A stretch of DNA of 64,000 nt from JAHBXC01 sp964350875 (lineage in GTDB: Bacteria; Planctomycetota; Phycisphaerae; Phycisphaerales; UBA1924): positions 16,390-80,389 of the forward strand of contig CAYGLT010000002.1 in assembly GCA_964350875.1 (NCBI GenBank). Reading direction: 5' to 3'. Both the position numbers and the translations under genes were made by a program. Positions 18,915 through 27,571 of the stretch are shown here, piece after piece (position 1 is the stretch's first letter; every line of letters begins with the position of its first letter). The notes beneath the pieces are model-generated. The model was given only the letters and a program-made list of their open reading frames with translations. It was not told the origin of the DNA and did not search any database.

Positions 18915-19790
18915 ATGAAGATCGCCAGCGAGAACGCCGCCCTTGCCTTGTCCCAGACCAGTCCCTCGACGCAGGCCGCGCAGAAGCGTCGAGCGGCCGC
19001 TGACCTCGAGGTCAAGACCAAGATCGCCGCGAACGAGCGCGCCGTCACCGACACCGTGGAACTGAGCGAGACCAAGCCCCTCGCGCAGAAGTCGCTTGTC
19101 GATGCGCAGATTTCGGCGCCCGCCGCGCCGGTCGCCGAGAACAACGCCGCTTCCGACCCGCTCGCCGAACTGCTCAAGTCGTTCGGCCAGCGCACCGGAG
19201 ACGCGGGCTTCAAGAGTGAACTCGATGTCAACGGCGACGGCGTGATCAACTTCGCCGATCTCAACGCGGCGATCGCGAAGGCCGGGGAACCTTCGGACAC
19301 GCCGCAGACCGGCGGCCCGCTCCCTGTCGACCCCGATCCCCAGGCCGCGAATCCCGCCGCGCTCACCGATGAACCGGGCGACGCCGTCGTGAACGATGAC
19401 GCCGACACCGAGGCGGGCGCGATCAACGAGGCGTCCGGCGCGACCGACGAGGGCGAAGGCCCGGCCTCGTTCACCGCGGCCGACATCGATCTCCTGCTCG
19501 GCTCGTTCGGCGCCCAGTCCGGGAGCGAGGGCTTCAACAGCCAGTACGATTTTGACAGCGACGGTGAGATCGGCTTCGGCGATCTGAACGAACTGCTCAA
19601 CCGCGTCTCGAGCGACGCGAATCTCCAGCAGCAGTCGCTGCTCGATCAACTCACCGACCGCATCGGCGCCTCGACGGGCGACGAGCGGTTCAACCCCAGC
19701 CTCGACTTCGACAACGACGGCGTGATCAACTTCGGCGACCTGAACACGCTCCTGACCAACCTCGCGCAGAGCCGCTCCGCCAACGACTGA
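18915..19790 (+). CDS. Protein with three EF-hand/dockerin-like repeats and no signal peptide
   Basis: 291 residues, acidic, alanine-rich. Three copies of the same calcium-loop unit occur at about residues 78-123, 190-235 and 240-287: DVNGDGVINFADLNAAI, DFDSDGEIGFGDLNELL, DFDNDGVINFGDLNTLL, each preceded by a helix and a conserved phrase such as SFGQRTGDAGFKS. The units match the dockerin-type tails at 17368 and 62567. The N-terminus (MKIASENAALALSQ) has no hydrophobic signal and later reads TDTVELSETKPLAQK, a phrase like those of flagellar/FlgM-type proteins. Ribosome site AAAGGA before the ATG. Function unknown. Confidence 0.82.
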   Translation: MKIASENAALALSQTSPSTQAAQKRRAAADLEVKTKIAANERAVTDTVELSETKPLAQKSLVDAQISAPAAPVAENNAASDPLAELLKSFGQRTGDAGFKSELDVNGDGVINFADLNAAIAKAGEPSDTPQTGGPLPVDPDPQAANPAALTDEPGDAVVNDDADTEAGAINEASGATDEGEGPASFTAADIDLLLGSFGAQSGSEGFNSQYDFDSDGEIGFGDLNELLNRVSSDANLQQQSLLDQLTDRIGASTGDERFNPSLDFDNDGVINFGDLNTLLTNLAQSRSAND

Positions 19791-19822
19791 CCATCCTCGC
19801 GCACCCGCGCGATTCCGAAACA

Positions 19823-19863
19823 AACGCCCGGCGTCCTTCGACGGCCGGGCGTTGTTCTTTTTT
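19823..19863 (+). terminator. Intrinsic terminator of the dockerin-repeat gene
   Basis: AACGCCCGGC ... GCCGGGCGTT then GTTCTTTTTT. It lies between convergent genes. Confidence 0.9.
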
Positions 19864-19902
19864 GGGCTCGGTTGTCGGTTGCCGCCGCGACGCGATCGGT
19901 GA

Positions 19903-21423
19903 TCAGCGGTCGGGGACCTCGGCCTTGATGATGTCCACGCGCTTCGCGTCGATCAGCGGAAGCCCGAGCGAACTGTCGTCACGCGACTGGCCGACGACCA
20001 CGCCGACGACCGTGTTCAGTTTGGCGGAAAGATCGAGTTCGGGCGACGGGGTGAGGTACGCGATCGTGCGGCCCGAATCGACGGCCTGCACGCGGAACAG
20101 CAGGGGGAGCCGCTGACCGTTGTAAACGAGGCTCGAACTCAGACGACCGACGAAGCGGTAGACCGGGTTCGCGTCGAGGGTCTGGACGCTCTCTTCGACG
20201 CGCACCGAGCCGACATCGGCCTCGGCGAGCGCGTCATTCATGCGCTGCATCGACTCCTGCAGGTCCGCGCGGAGGCGAAGCGCGGCGATGCGGCCGTTGG
20301 CCGCGGCGCGGATCGCGTCGGAGCCCGGCGCGTCGGGCAGCGTCTCGGTCAGCCGCTGGAACTCGTTGATGAGCGCGGTGTACTCCGCGCCCTCGGTGGG
20401 CTGGCGCATGACCTCTTCGAAACTGCGGTTGAGGTCCGGGTACGAGGCGACCGGCGCACGCGCGGGGGTCGAAGCAGTCTCCGGCTGGCCGCCCGCACGC
20501 ATGGGCTGCGAGTTCACGACCGGCTCGGGACGCTGCTCGACCGGCGCATCGGCCGCCGGGGGCGGGAAGCGGTTAACGACGGTCGTGTCTTCGGCGGCGG
20601 GCTGCGCGGCCGGCTCGTCCTGTTCGATCTCCACGACCGCGTCGGCTTCCTCGTACACCGCCGAACCGTCGTCGGTGTTGTTCGCGATCGTCGTCGCGTC
20701 GGCGGTCTCGGCCACTTCTTCCGCGAGCGACTCGGCCGTCTTGGCCGCGACCGCTTCGGTCGGCGCGTCGTTAGTGACGGGCTGCGCCGGCGTCGTCGTG
20801 GTCGGCGCTGTGGTCTTCGCGGCCACGGCGGTGTCCTGAGGCGCGGCGAGGAACGCCTGCACCTCGTTCTCCGTCGCCATGCGCACGAGCGACTCGCTCA
20901 CATAGCCGCGTGCGCCGCCCGGCGCAACGACCCGGTAGCCGGTGACCTCGCCCGTCGCGCTCGTGAGCGTCTCGACCTGCTGGAGCACGGTGTCGGCCGG
21001 GAGCGAGGTGTCGAGCAACTGGCGCCACGACTCGCTCACGCCGCCCGCCGGGTTGTTCGCCTGGAGTTTGCTCTCGCGGATCAGCGTGACGGTGTTCGCG
21101 CCGGGATCGAACTCGGCGTCGTTCGCTTTCACGATCGCGGCCATGCCCGCGGGGTACCCGACGCGCAGCCATCCGAACTCGTGGCCGTCCACGCGGAGCA
21201 CCTGACCCGGGCTCACCTTGCCCACGGCGTACCAGACCTGGCCGGCGCCGCATCGCAGGTTGACATTCGACTCCTTCACGACGACGTAGTAAGGATCGAC
21301 ATCGGTGGACTGCGCCATCGCCGTTGTGGACGGGACGGCGAGCGCGATCATCGGCGCCGCAGCCCCCGCTGCCGTGAGCAGGGTCGAGGCGAGCATCCCG
21401 AGCGTCTTCTTCGAGCGATCCAT
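19903..21423 (-). CDS. Exported SH3-domain protein
   Basis: 506-residue periplasmic or envelope protein. Residues 1-38 form a signal peptide (long hydrophobic stretch, AMAQ cleavage). A bacterial SH3b domain follows (VVVKESNVNLRCGAG, then GQVLRVDGHEFGWLRVGYP). Next is a repeated SH3-like or linker region, then about 130 residues of low-complexity Ala/Glu/Pro/Thr sequence, and a C-terminal 170-residue domain (DLNRSFEEVMRQPT to the end) with alternating strands, not recognised. AGGAGT before the ATG at 21423 fixes the start. It diverges from the TolC-like gene; SH3b suggests cell-wall or protein binding. Confidence 0.82.
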   Translation of the reverse strand: MDRSKKTLGMLASTLLTAAGAAAPMIALAVPSTTAMAQSTDVDPYYVVVKESNVNLRCGAGQVWYAVGKVSPGQVLRVDGHEFGWLRVGYPAGMAAIVKANDAEFDPGANTVTLIRESKLQANNPAGGVSESWRQLLDTSLPADTVLQQVETLTSATGEVTGYRVVAPGGARGYVSESLVRMATENEVQAFLAAPQDTAVAAKTTAPTTTTPAQPVTNDAPTEAVAAKTAESLAEEVAETADATTIANNTDDGSAVYEEADAVVEIEQDEPAAQPAAEDTTVVNRFPPPAADAPVEQRPEPVVNSQPMRAGGQPETASTPARAPVASYPDLNRSFEEVMRQPTEGAEYTALINEFQRLTETLPDAPGSDAIRAAANGRIAALRLRADLQESMQRMNDALAEADVGSVRVEESVQTLDANPVYRFVGRLSSSLVYNGQRLPLLFRVQAVDSGRTIAYLTPSPELDLSAKLNTVVGVVVGQSRDDSSLGLPLIDAKRVDIIKAEVPDR

Positions 21424-21626
21424 TCCGGACTCCTCAAGCGTTGGCGTCGTCTTCGCGGACCGAACCGGGCCGGGCCCTCTCTCCATAGAGGGCGGTCGAC
21501 GGTTCATGTTCATAAAGATACGCGATGCGCAAGGCCCGCGTTTCCGGCGCCTCCGGATTCCGCTTTGCCCCGGTGGGGGCCGGGGCCTATGTTCACCTCT
21601 CGCGTCGCCCGCGAGTGGGAGTCAGC

Positions 21627-23522
21627 ATGCTCGACGCTCGAAATCGCCCTTCTTTGTCCGCGTCCGGCCTCGTGCTGGCCGCAGGGGCCGCCGGATTCGT
21701 CCTCACCGCCGCGCTCTCCGGGTGCGCTGAGACACCCTTCGAGGAGCAACGGGCGGAGTTGCTCGGCCGCCTGTCGGCCGCGGCCGAGGAGCGGGTCGAG
21801 GCCCCGTACATGAACAAAACGGTCGAAGTCCGCGAGACCACCGCGCGGCAGCAGACCAATCTCGGCTTCTCGCAGGAGCGGCTCGACGAACTCGATCAGA
21901 TGGCCGGCGCCGCCTCGTACCGCGATATGCGTCCCGACATCGGCCCTGATCTGGTGGGTGACGCCGCCACAACCGTCCGCCTGTCGCTTGAAGACGCCAT
22001 TTTCGTCGCCATCGAGAACAACCTCGACCTGCGAAGCGTGTCCTTCCGGCCAGCGATCTCTCAGGAGGCGCTGATCGCCGCCGACGCGGCGTTCGACTGG
22101 GTCTTCTTCACGGGCGTCGATTGGCAGAAACTCGACCAGCCCCAGTTGCTGCGCCTGATCAACAACACCCCGGTCGGCGCCATCGCGCAGGTCAACGAGC
22201 AGGCGGAATGGCTCACCGGAGTGCGCAAGCCGCTCCGCACGGGCGGCGAGTTCGACGCCTCGTTCCGGCTCACCTACCTGAACGACTCGACCCCGTTCAC
22301 CAGTCTCTCGCCCGATCCGTCGCGGGCCGCGTCGCTGGACCTGGGGCTGAACCAGCCGCTGCTCCGCGGGTTCGGCCGCGACTTCAACGAGGCCGAGATC
22401 CGCCTCGCCGAGAACCAGACGCTCCGCGCCGCCGAGGAGACGCGCGCCCAACTCCTCACCCTCGTCCTCGATGTGCACCGCGAGTACTACCTGCTCAACC
22501 TCGCGATGGCGCGGCTGATGATCCAGCAGCGCCTCCTCGACCGCGGCATCGAGACCCGCGATGTGCTCGCCGGCCGCCTCGACTTCGATGTCCGCCCGGC
22601 CGAGTACTCCGACGCGCGGGCTCGCGTCGAAGCCCGCCGCGCGTCATTGATCCGCGCGCAGAAAACACTCCGCGAGCAGTCCGACCGCGTCAAGGCGCTC
22701 CTCGACAGCGAGCGGTTCCCCCTCGCCGACGAGACGCTCCTTGTCCCCTCGATGGACATGAGCACCATGCCCATCAGTTTCAGTCTGCTCGACGCGATCA
22801 CCGACGCGCTGCAGACCAGGCCCGAACTGCAGGTCGCGCTGCTCAACATCGACGACGCCGCCGTCCGACAGAAGTTCGCCCAGAACGCGAAACTCCCGCT
22901 GCTCGACCTGAACCTCCGCGCGCAGTTCGGCGCGATCGACGACAGCACGGGCGATGTGCTCGACAACCTCATCGACAACGACTTCGTGAACTACATCGCG
23001 GGCATCCAGTTCGAGCAGCCCATCGGCAACCGCGGCCCCGAGGCGGCCTTCAGCCAGCGCCGGCTCGAGCGTCTGCAGAGCATCCTCGATTACGCCGCCG
23101 CCGTGCGCAACGCGGTGTTCGTGGTGAAAGACGCCCTGCGCAGCGTCGTCACGGATTATGCGCTCATCGAGCAGACCCGCGTCGCCCGCGTCGCCGCCGC
23201 CGAGAACCTCCGCACGCTGCTCGTCGAAGAACAGACCCTTCGCGGCCTCACGCCCGACTTCCTCAACCTGAAACTCAACAGGCAGGAGAGTCTCGCGCAG
23301 GCGGAACTCGAAGAGGCGATCGCCATCTTCGATTACAAGTTCTCGCTCGCTCAGTACTACGACTCCATCGGCGTCTCGCTCGATCGTCTGGGCATCACGC
23401 TCACCATCCCGACGACCAAGGAACTGCTCGACCGGGGCGTCCCGCTCGAAGAAGGCCCGAGCGCGAGTTGGAACGACCCGAACACACCGCGACCCGGGAG
23501 CGCGCCGGCGTCCGGCCGGTGA
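21627..23522 (+). CDS. TolC-like outer-membrane channel lipoprotein (orphan)
   Basis: 631-residue outer-membrane efflux family protein. Signal with lipobox ALSGC (Cys near residue 33), then repeated long amphipathic helices and strands of the TolC fold: VRLSLEDAIFVAIENNLDL, LDLGLNQPLLRGFGRDFNEAEI, and in the second half FEQPIGNRGPEAAFSQRRLE. No adaptor or pump gene lies beside it, unlike the complete RND set at 1-5132. GGGAG upstream supports the ATG at 21627. Three bases separate it from tsaC/sua5, which suggests cotranscription of unrelated functions. Confidence 0.9.
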   Translation: MLDARNRPSLSASGLVLAAGAAGFVLTAALSGCAETPFEEQRAELLGRLSAAAEERVEAPYMNKTVEVRETTARQQTNLGFSQERLDELDQMAGAASYRDMRPDIGPDLVGDAATTVRLSLEDAIFVAIENNLDLRSVSFRPAISQEALIAADAAFDWVFFTGVDWQKLDQPQLLRLINNTPVGAIAQVNEQAEWLTGVRKPLRTGGEFDASFRLTYLNDSTPFTSLSPDPSRAASLDLGLNQPLLRGFGRDFNEAEIRLAENQTLRAAEETRAQLLTLVLDVHREYYLLNLAMARLMIQQRLLDRGIETRDVLAGRLDFDVRPAEYSDARARVEARRASLIRAQKTLREQSDRVKALLDSERFPLADETLLVPSMDMSTMPISFSLLDAITDALQTRPELQVALLNIDDAAVRQKFAQNAKLPLLDLNLRAQFGAIDDSTGDVLDNLIDNDFVNYIAGIQFEQPIGNRGPEAAFSQRRLERLQSILDYAAAVRNAVFVVKDALRSVVTDYALIEQTRVARVAAAENLRTLLVEEQTLRGLTPDFLNLKLNRQESLAQAELEEAIAIFDYKFSLAQYYDSIGVSLDRLGITLTIPTTKELLDRGVPLEEGPSASWNDPNTPRPGSAPASGR

Positions 23523-23525
23523 GCG

Positions 23526-24527
23526 ATGCGCGACGGGCCTGACCAAGCCGCGATCGAACACGCGGTCTCGCTCCTGCGCGACGGTCGGCTCGTTTCCTTC
23601 CCGACGGAAACGGTCTACGGGCTCGGCGCCGACGCGCTGAATCCCGACGCGGTTCGTGCGGTGTTCCGCCTGAAAGGGCGTCCTTCGACCAATCCGCTCA
23701 TTGTGCATCTCGCCGACGCCGAAGCAGCGTCGGAAGTGTGCGGGTCGTGGCCCCGCGCCGCGGCGATTCTCGCCGAGCGTTTCTGGCCCGGACCGCTGAC
23801 GATCGTCGTGCCCAAAGGCCAGAGTGTTCCCGACGAGGTCGTCGCGGGCGGCGAGACGGTCGCGTTGCGTTGTCCGGACCACCCCGTCGCCCTCGCGCTG
23901 CTCCGCGCGTTCGGGGGCCCGCTCGTCGGCCCGAGCGCGAATCCATCGGGAAGGGTCAGCCCGACGACCGCCGCGCATGTGCGCGACGCGTTCGACGAAT
24001 CGGAGGTCTTCGTGCTCGAGGGCGGGCCGTGCCGTGTCGGCATCGAGTCGACGGTGGTTTCGGTCATCAGCGATCGCGCGCGTGTGTTGCGCGCCGGCGC
24101 AATCGGCGCCGACGCCATCGCGCAGGCCTTGGGCGAACCCGTCGACGATGACGCCGCGGCCCGCGAACGCGCCGGGACGGCCCTGCCATCGCCCGGGCGG
24201 TTCGCGTCGCACTACGCGCCGCGCGCGCCGGCCTCGCTGCTCGATCGCGAGGAACTGCTCTCGGAACTCGATCGCGCGAAGATTTCCGCGGAGCATCGGT
24301 GCGCCGCGATCGTTCTTTCCCCCGTGGATATCGAGTCGGTCGATGGGCTGAGCGAGATCCTCATGCCCGCGGACGCCGACGCGTACGCGCAGCGCCTCTA
24401 CGCGGCCCTGCACGAGGCGGACGAACGCTCGCCCGAGCGGATACTCATCGAAGCGCCGCGAGGCGTCGGCTCGATGTGGGACGCGATCCGCGACCGCCTC
24501 CGCCGCGCGTGCGCGGACAACGCCTGA
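23526..24527 (+). CDS. tsaC: L-threonylcarbamoyladenylate synthase (Sua5/TsaC type)
   Basis: Makes threonylcarbamoyl-AMP from threonine, bicarbonate and ATP for the t6A modification of ANN-decoding tRNAs. The YrdC domain fills residues 5-190: FPTETVYGLGADA, FRLKGRPSTNPLIVH, RFWPGPLT, VGPSANPSGRVSP and GIESTVVSV. A C-terminal Sua5 domain follows the linker SPGRFASHYAPRAP, so at 333 residues it is the long Sua5 form rather than short TsaC. The start is 3 bases after the previous stop. It converges on rpiA with a single base between. Confidence 0.95.
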   Translation: MRDGPDQAAIEHAVSLLRDGRLVSFPTETVYGLGADALNPDAVRAVFRLKGRPSTNPLIVHLADAEAASEVCGSWPRAAAILAERFWPGPLTIVVPKGQSVPDEVVAGGETVALRCPDHPVALALLRAFGGPLVGPSANPSGRVSPTTAAHVRDAFDESEVFVLEGGPCRVGIESTVVSVISDRARVLRAGAIGADAIAQALGEPVDDDAAARERAGTALPSPGRFASHYAPRAPASLLDREELLSELDRAKISAEHRCAAIVLSPVDIESVDGLSEILMPADADAYAQRLYAALHEADERSPERILIEAPRGVGSMWDAIRDRLRRACADNA

Positions 24528-24528
24528 A

Positions 24529-25215
24529 TCAACGCGGGCGTGTGAGCCGATTCACCCGAGTTCGATCCTGCGTCTCGACGAAGACTTCGTCGGCCTCGCG
24601 CATGAACAGCCCGTGGCCGAGCACCCCGTCGATCATCGCGAGCGATTCGTTGAGCGCCTCGAGGTCGGTGTTCTCCGGGATCGGCGCGTCGATCACGACA
24701 AAGCCGTTGTCGGTGTGGTAGATCTCGCCGTCCTCGCGGCGGCGCAATGGGCCTTCGAGCCCGAGCGCCTTGAGATGAACGCGCACGCTCGCGAGCGCGA
24801 ACGGCAGCACCTCGATGGGCAGGTCGAAGCGGTCGCCGATGTGCCGGACGAGTTTGCTGTCGTCGATGAGGTACACGCACTTCGCGCTCGCGTGCGCAAC
24901 GATCTTCTCGCGGGTCATCGCTCCGCCGCGGCCCTTGAGCATCGCCAGGTCGGGCGCGACCTCGTCCGCTCCGTCGAAGAGGTAATCGACGCGCTCCACC
25001 TCCGCGAACGGGAGGACGGTGAGCCCGAGTTCGCGCGCCAGCGAGCCGCTGGCCTCGCTGGTGGCGACACACTCGACTTTGAGCGCGTCCTGGTTCACGC
25101 GTTCGGCGAGCGCGTGGATGCCGCGCGTCGCGGCGCGACCCGTGCCCAGCCCGACGATCATGCCGTTGCTGATGGGTTCGACGGCCAGGCGCGCGAGTTG
25201 GTCGGGTGCGTTCAT
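24529..25215 (-). CDS. rpiA: Ribose-5-phosphate isomerase A
   Basis: Interconverts ribose-5-phosphate and ribulose-5-phosphate in the pentose phosphate pathway. The 228-residue protein shows the family motifs: VGLGTGRAATRGI (substrate phosphate loop), DGADEVAPDLAMLKGRGGAM (catalytic Asp and Glu, then Lys/Gly-rich loop), and IDDSKLVRHIG. Length is normal. Start at 25215 has no ribosome site; TAGCAT lies 6 bases upstream and overlaps the stop codon of the upstream methyltransferase gene, so it may be transcribed leaderless from inside its neighbour. Confidence 0.95.
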   Translation of the reverse strand: MNAPDQLARLAVEPISNGMIVGLGTGRAATRGIHALAERVNQDALKVECVATSEASGSLARELGLTVLPFAEVERVDYLFDGADEVAPDLAMLKGRGGAMTREKIVAHASAKCVYLIDDSKLVRHIGDRFDLPIEVLPFALASVRVHLKALGLEGPLRRREDGEIYHTDNGFVVIDAPIPENTDLEALNESLAMIDGVLGHGLFMREADEVFVETQDRTRVNRLTRPR

Positions 25216-25221
25216 GCCGCG

Positions 25222-25227
25222 ATGCTA
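25222..25227 (-). promoter_or_regulatory. -10-like box TAGCAT, candidate leaderless promoter of rpiA
   Basis: TAGCAT on the minus strand, 6 bases before the rpiA ATG. Its first three bases are the TAG stop codon of the methyltransferase gene. Confidence 0.45.
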
Positions 25228-26073
25228 CCGCGCCCGGGTCGCGTGGAGGGCGACGGCGAGCGCGGCGGCGACATTGATCGAATCCGCGCCGGGCGCCATG
25301 GGGATCGAGACCCGCGCATCGGAAGCGCGCATCGACCGCTCGGAGAGCCCCGGACCCTCGCTGCCCAGCAGGAGCGCGAGACGCCGATCGGGCTCGAGCG
25401 TCTGCGCGAACGCCGAGATGTCGGCGGCGTCGTCGGCGGGAGTCAGGGCGGCCACCGTGAATCCCCGCTCGCGGAGCGAACTCAGGGCCGCGTCGGGCCA
25501 GTCACAAGCGGCGAAACGGCCGAAGGGCAGACGCAGGATGTGGCCCATCGAGGTGCGCACGGACTTGCGGTAGAGCGGGTCGCCGCAGGATGGGGAGAGC
25601 AGCACCGCGCTCGCGCCGAATCCCGCCGCGTTGCGGAACACCGACCCGATGTTGTCGTGATCGACGAGGTTTTCGAGGATGACGATCGTCGCTGCGCCGC
25701 GTCCGCGCTGTGCGATCGTGTCCAGCACGGTGGTCGCGCTCGGCTCGTCGCCGCGCTCGCCCAGGACGAGCACGCCCTGATGGAAGCGGAAGCCGATGAT
25801 GGACTCGATGATCTCGGGCGAGGCGACGAACACCGGGGCCGCGGTCTCGCGATCGGCGTCGGCGATGCGTGCAAGCGCGTCGTCCAGCCGTCGTTCGTCG
25901 ACGAGCATCGAGCGGATCTGGTAGCGGGCGTCGGTGGCGAGGAGCCGTTCAAGCACGAGCATGCCCTCGCCCAGGAAGAGCCCGGAGCGTTTCAGGGCGT
26001 CGCCGTCGCGGGTCTCGCGGAAGGGCGACAGACGGGGGTCGTCGGGATGCTCGACGCGGACGATGCTGGGCAC
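25225..26073 (-). CDS. TrmH-family (SPOUT) RNA 2'-O-methyltransferase
   Basis: 282-residue SAM-dependent RNA methyltransferase with the knotted SpoU fold. The N-terminal substrate-binding domain (LKRSGLFLGEGMLVLERLL) is followed by motif 1 DHDNIGSVFRNAAGFGA (Asn/Arg), motif 2 LLLGSEGPGLS and motif 3 IPMAPGADSINVAAALAVAL, the AdoMet-binding knot. The modified RNA (tRNA or 23S rRNA) cannot be told from sequence. It starts 23 bases from the divergent lipoprotein gene and is followed by rpiA within 9 bases. Confidence 0.93.
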   Translation of the reverse strand: MPSIVRVEHPDDPRLSPFRETRDGDALKRSGLFLGEGMLVLERLLATDARYQIRSMLVDERRLDDALARIADADRETAAPVFVASPEIIESIIGFRFHQGVLVLGERGDEPSATTVLDTIAQRGRGAATIVILENLVDHDNIGSVFRNAAGFGASAVLLSPSCGDPLYRKSVRTSMGHILRLPFGRFAACDWPDAALSSLRERGFTVAALTPADDAADISAFAQTLEPDRRLALLLGSEGPGLSERSMRASDARVSIPMAPGADSINVAAALAVALHATRAR

Positions 26074-26083
26074 GCGGGCGTTC

Positions 26084-26089
26084 TAGCAT
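26084..26089 (+). promoter_or_regulatory. -10-like box TAGCAT, candidate leaderless promoter
   Basis: TAGCAT 7 bases before the ATG at 26097. The alternative ATG at 26088 overlaps this box, which supports 26097 as start. Confidence 0.42.
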
Positions 26090-26096
26090 GCCTGCG

Positions 26097-26780
26097 ATGA
26101 AGACTTCCACCCGAATCGTGCCCTCCGCCGTGATTCTGGCCGCGGCAGCGTTGCTCCTCGGGGCGTGCAGGCCCGAGCGGACCGGGACCACGGACGCGCC
26201 CGCCGAGACGGCCCCGGCCAAGGCCGACATGGCGCCAGCCCCGGCGGCGTCGGACGCTCCCGGGATGAGCATTTCGGCCACGCAGGGCTCGGACGATCTG
26301 GATCCGGACGCTCCTTCTTTCACCGTCGCGGGGCTGGAGTTCACGCGGCCCGAGGGCTGGTCGCTGGTGAGCCCGGGCCCGATGCGCGCCGCCGAACTCA
26401 AGAACGGCGCAATGCCTGAGGGCGCGATCGTGTTCACGCACTTCGGCGAGCGCGGCGCCGGCGCCGTCGCCGACAACCTCACACGCTGGGCACGCCAGGT
26501 CGTGGACGAGCGCGGCCAGCCCACGCTCCCTGATGTGACCGAGGCCGACGGCGGCGGCCGCAAGATCACCTTCGCGCGCTACGAAGGAACCTACATGTCG
26601 GGAACGCCCGGCCAGGCGCCGACGCCCATGCCCGGAACGCTCCTCATCGGCGCGATCATCGAGGGCGGCCCGAACGGGCCCGTGTACATGCGCGCGTTCG
26701 GCCCGAGCGACGCGATGGCCGGCCAGGTCGAGGCGATCTTCAACATGCTCCTGACCAGCCCGACCGAGACCGCGCAGTGA
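26097..26780 (+). CDS. Hypothetical lipoprotein
   Basis: 227-residue lipoprotein of unknown function. The signal peptide ends in lipobox LLGAC (Cys24), followed by about 50 residues of Ala/Pro/Thr/Asp-rich linker. The globular part begins FTVAGLEFTRPEGWSLV and contains a repeated strand-helix pattern ending in VEAIFNMLLTS, like PsbP/DUF-type small envelope domains, but no specific family is recognised. It overlaps the following methyltransferase gene by 4 bases (GTGA). Start at 26097 rather than 26088 because the promoter-like box covers the latter. Confidence 0.75.
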   Translation: MKTSTRIVPSAVILAAAALLLGACRPERTGTTDAPAETAPAKADMAPAPAASDAPGMSISATQGSDDLDPDAPSFTVAGLEFTRPEGWSLVSPGPMRAAELKNGAMPEGAIVFTHFGERGAGAVADNLTRWARQVVDERGQPTLPDVTEADGGGRKITFARYEGTYMSGTPGQAPTPMPGTLLIGAIIEGGPNGPVYMRAFGPSDAMAGQVEAIFNMLLTSPTETAQ

Positions 26781-27547
26781 CGAATCAGGCGACGCCCGAT
26801 CGCTACGACCTGTACGAGGCGGCGGCGCAATCGCCCGAGCAGGAAGCACGCTTCCTGCACGCCGTGCACGGCGGCTCGCCGCGCGTGCTCGGGGAAGACT
26901 TCTGCGGCAGCGGCGCGATCTGCCGCTCGTGGCTCGACATCGATCCGTCCCATCGCGCGGTGTGCGTGGACAACGATCCCGGCGCGCTGGGCGCCCTGCG
27001 CGAGCGCGCCACGCCCGAGCAGATCGAGCGCTTGACGATCATCCAGAGCGATGTGCTCGACGCGGCCGAACCCGTCGATGCGCTGTGCGCGCTCAACTTC
27101 CCGGTCGGGTACTGGCACACGAGGGCGGACCTGGTGAAGTACCTCCGCCGCGCACGCGAGCGGCTGAACGCGGGCGGCGTCTTCGTGTGCGATATCTACG
27201 GCGGCGCAAACGCGTTCCTGTGCGGCGATTCCGACGAAGAACTGCGCGGCGGCGTTCGCTACACCTGGGAGCAGCGGTTCGCCGACCCGACCACCGGACG
27301 CGTGATCAACGCGATGCACTTCGCGCTCCCCGAAGGAGGCGAACTCCGCGACGCGTTCGTCTACGAGTGGCGGCTCTGGTCGATCCCCGAACTCCGCGAC
27401 GCGATGTCAGAGGCCGGATTCGCGAGCACGGAGGTCCACGATCGGCTGGGCGACGCGATCGACGGCGACGGGAACCTGATGGTCAGGCCCGTCCGTGGGG
27501 AGGAACTCGACGATACCTTCGTGGTGTACATCGTCGCGCGGAAGTGA
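26777..27547 (+). CDS. Class I SAM-dependent methyltransferase
   Basis: 256-residue Rossmann-fold methyltransferase. SAM-binding motif I is VLGEDFCGSGAICRSWL, motif II RAVCVDNDPGAL, and the post-I acidic residues IIQSDVLDA; then ALNFPVGYWHTRADLVKYLRRA and the strand GGVFVCDIYGG. A GTG start at 26777 overlaps the previous stop (GTGA), which implies coupling. The substrate is unknown; the closest general look is to small-molecule or glycine/sarcosine-like methyltransferases. Same transcription unit as the lipoprotein. Confidence 0.88.
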   Translation: MTNQATPDRYDLYEAAAQSPEQEARFLHAVHGGSPRVLGEDFCGSGAICRSWLDIDPSHRAVCVDNDPGALGALRERATPEQIERLTIIQSDVLDAAEPVDALCALNFPVGYWHTRADLVKYLRRARERLNAGGVFVCDIYGGANAFLCGDSDEELRGGVRYTWEQRFADPTTGRVINAMHFALPEGGELRDAFVYEWRLWSIPELRDAMSEAGFASTEVHDRLGDAIDGDGNLMVRPVRGEELDDTFVVYIVARK

Positions 27548-27571
27548 CGCGCGGCCCGTCGTCGCCTGCCC

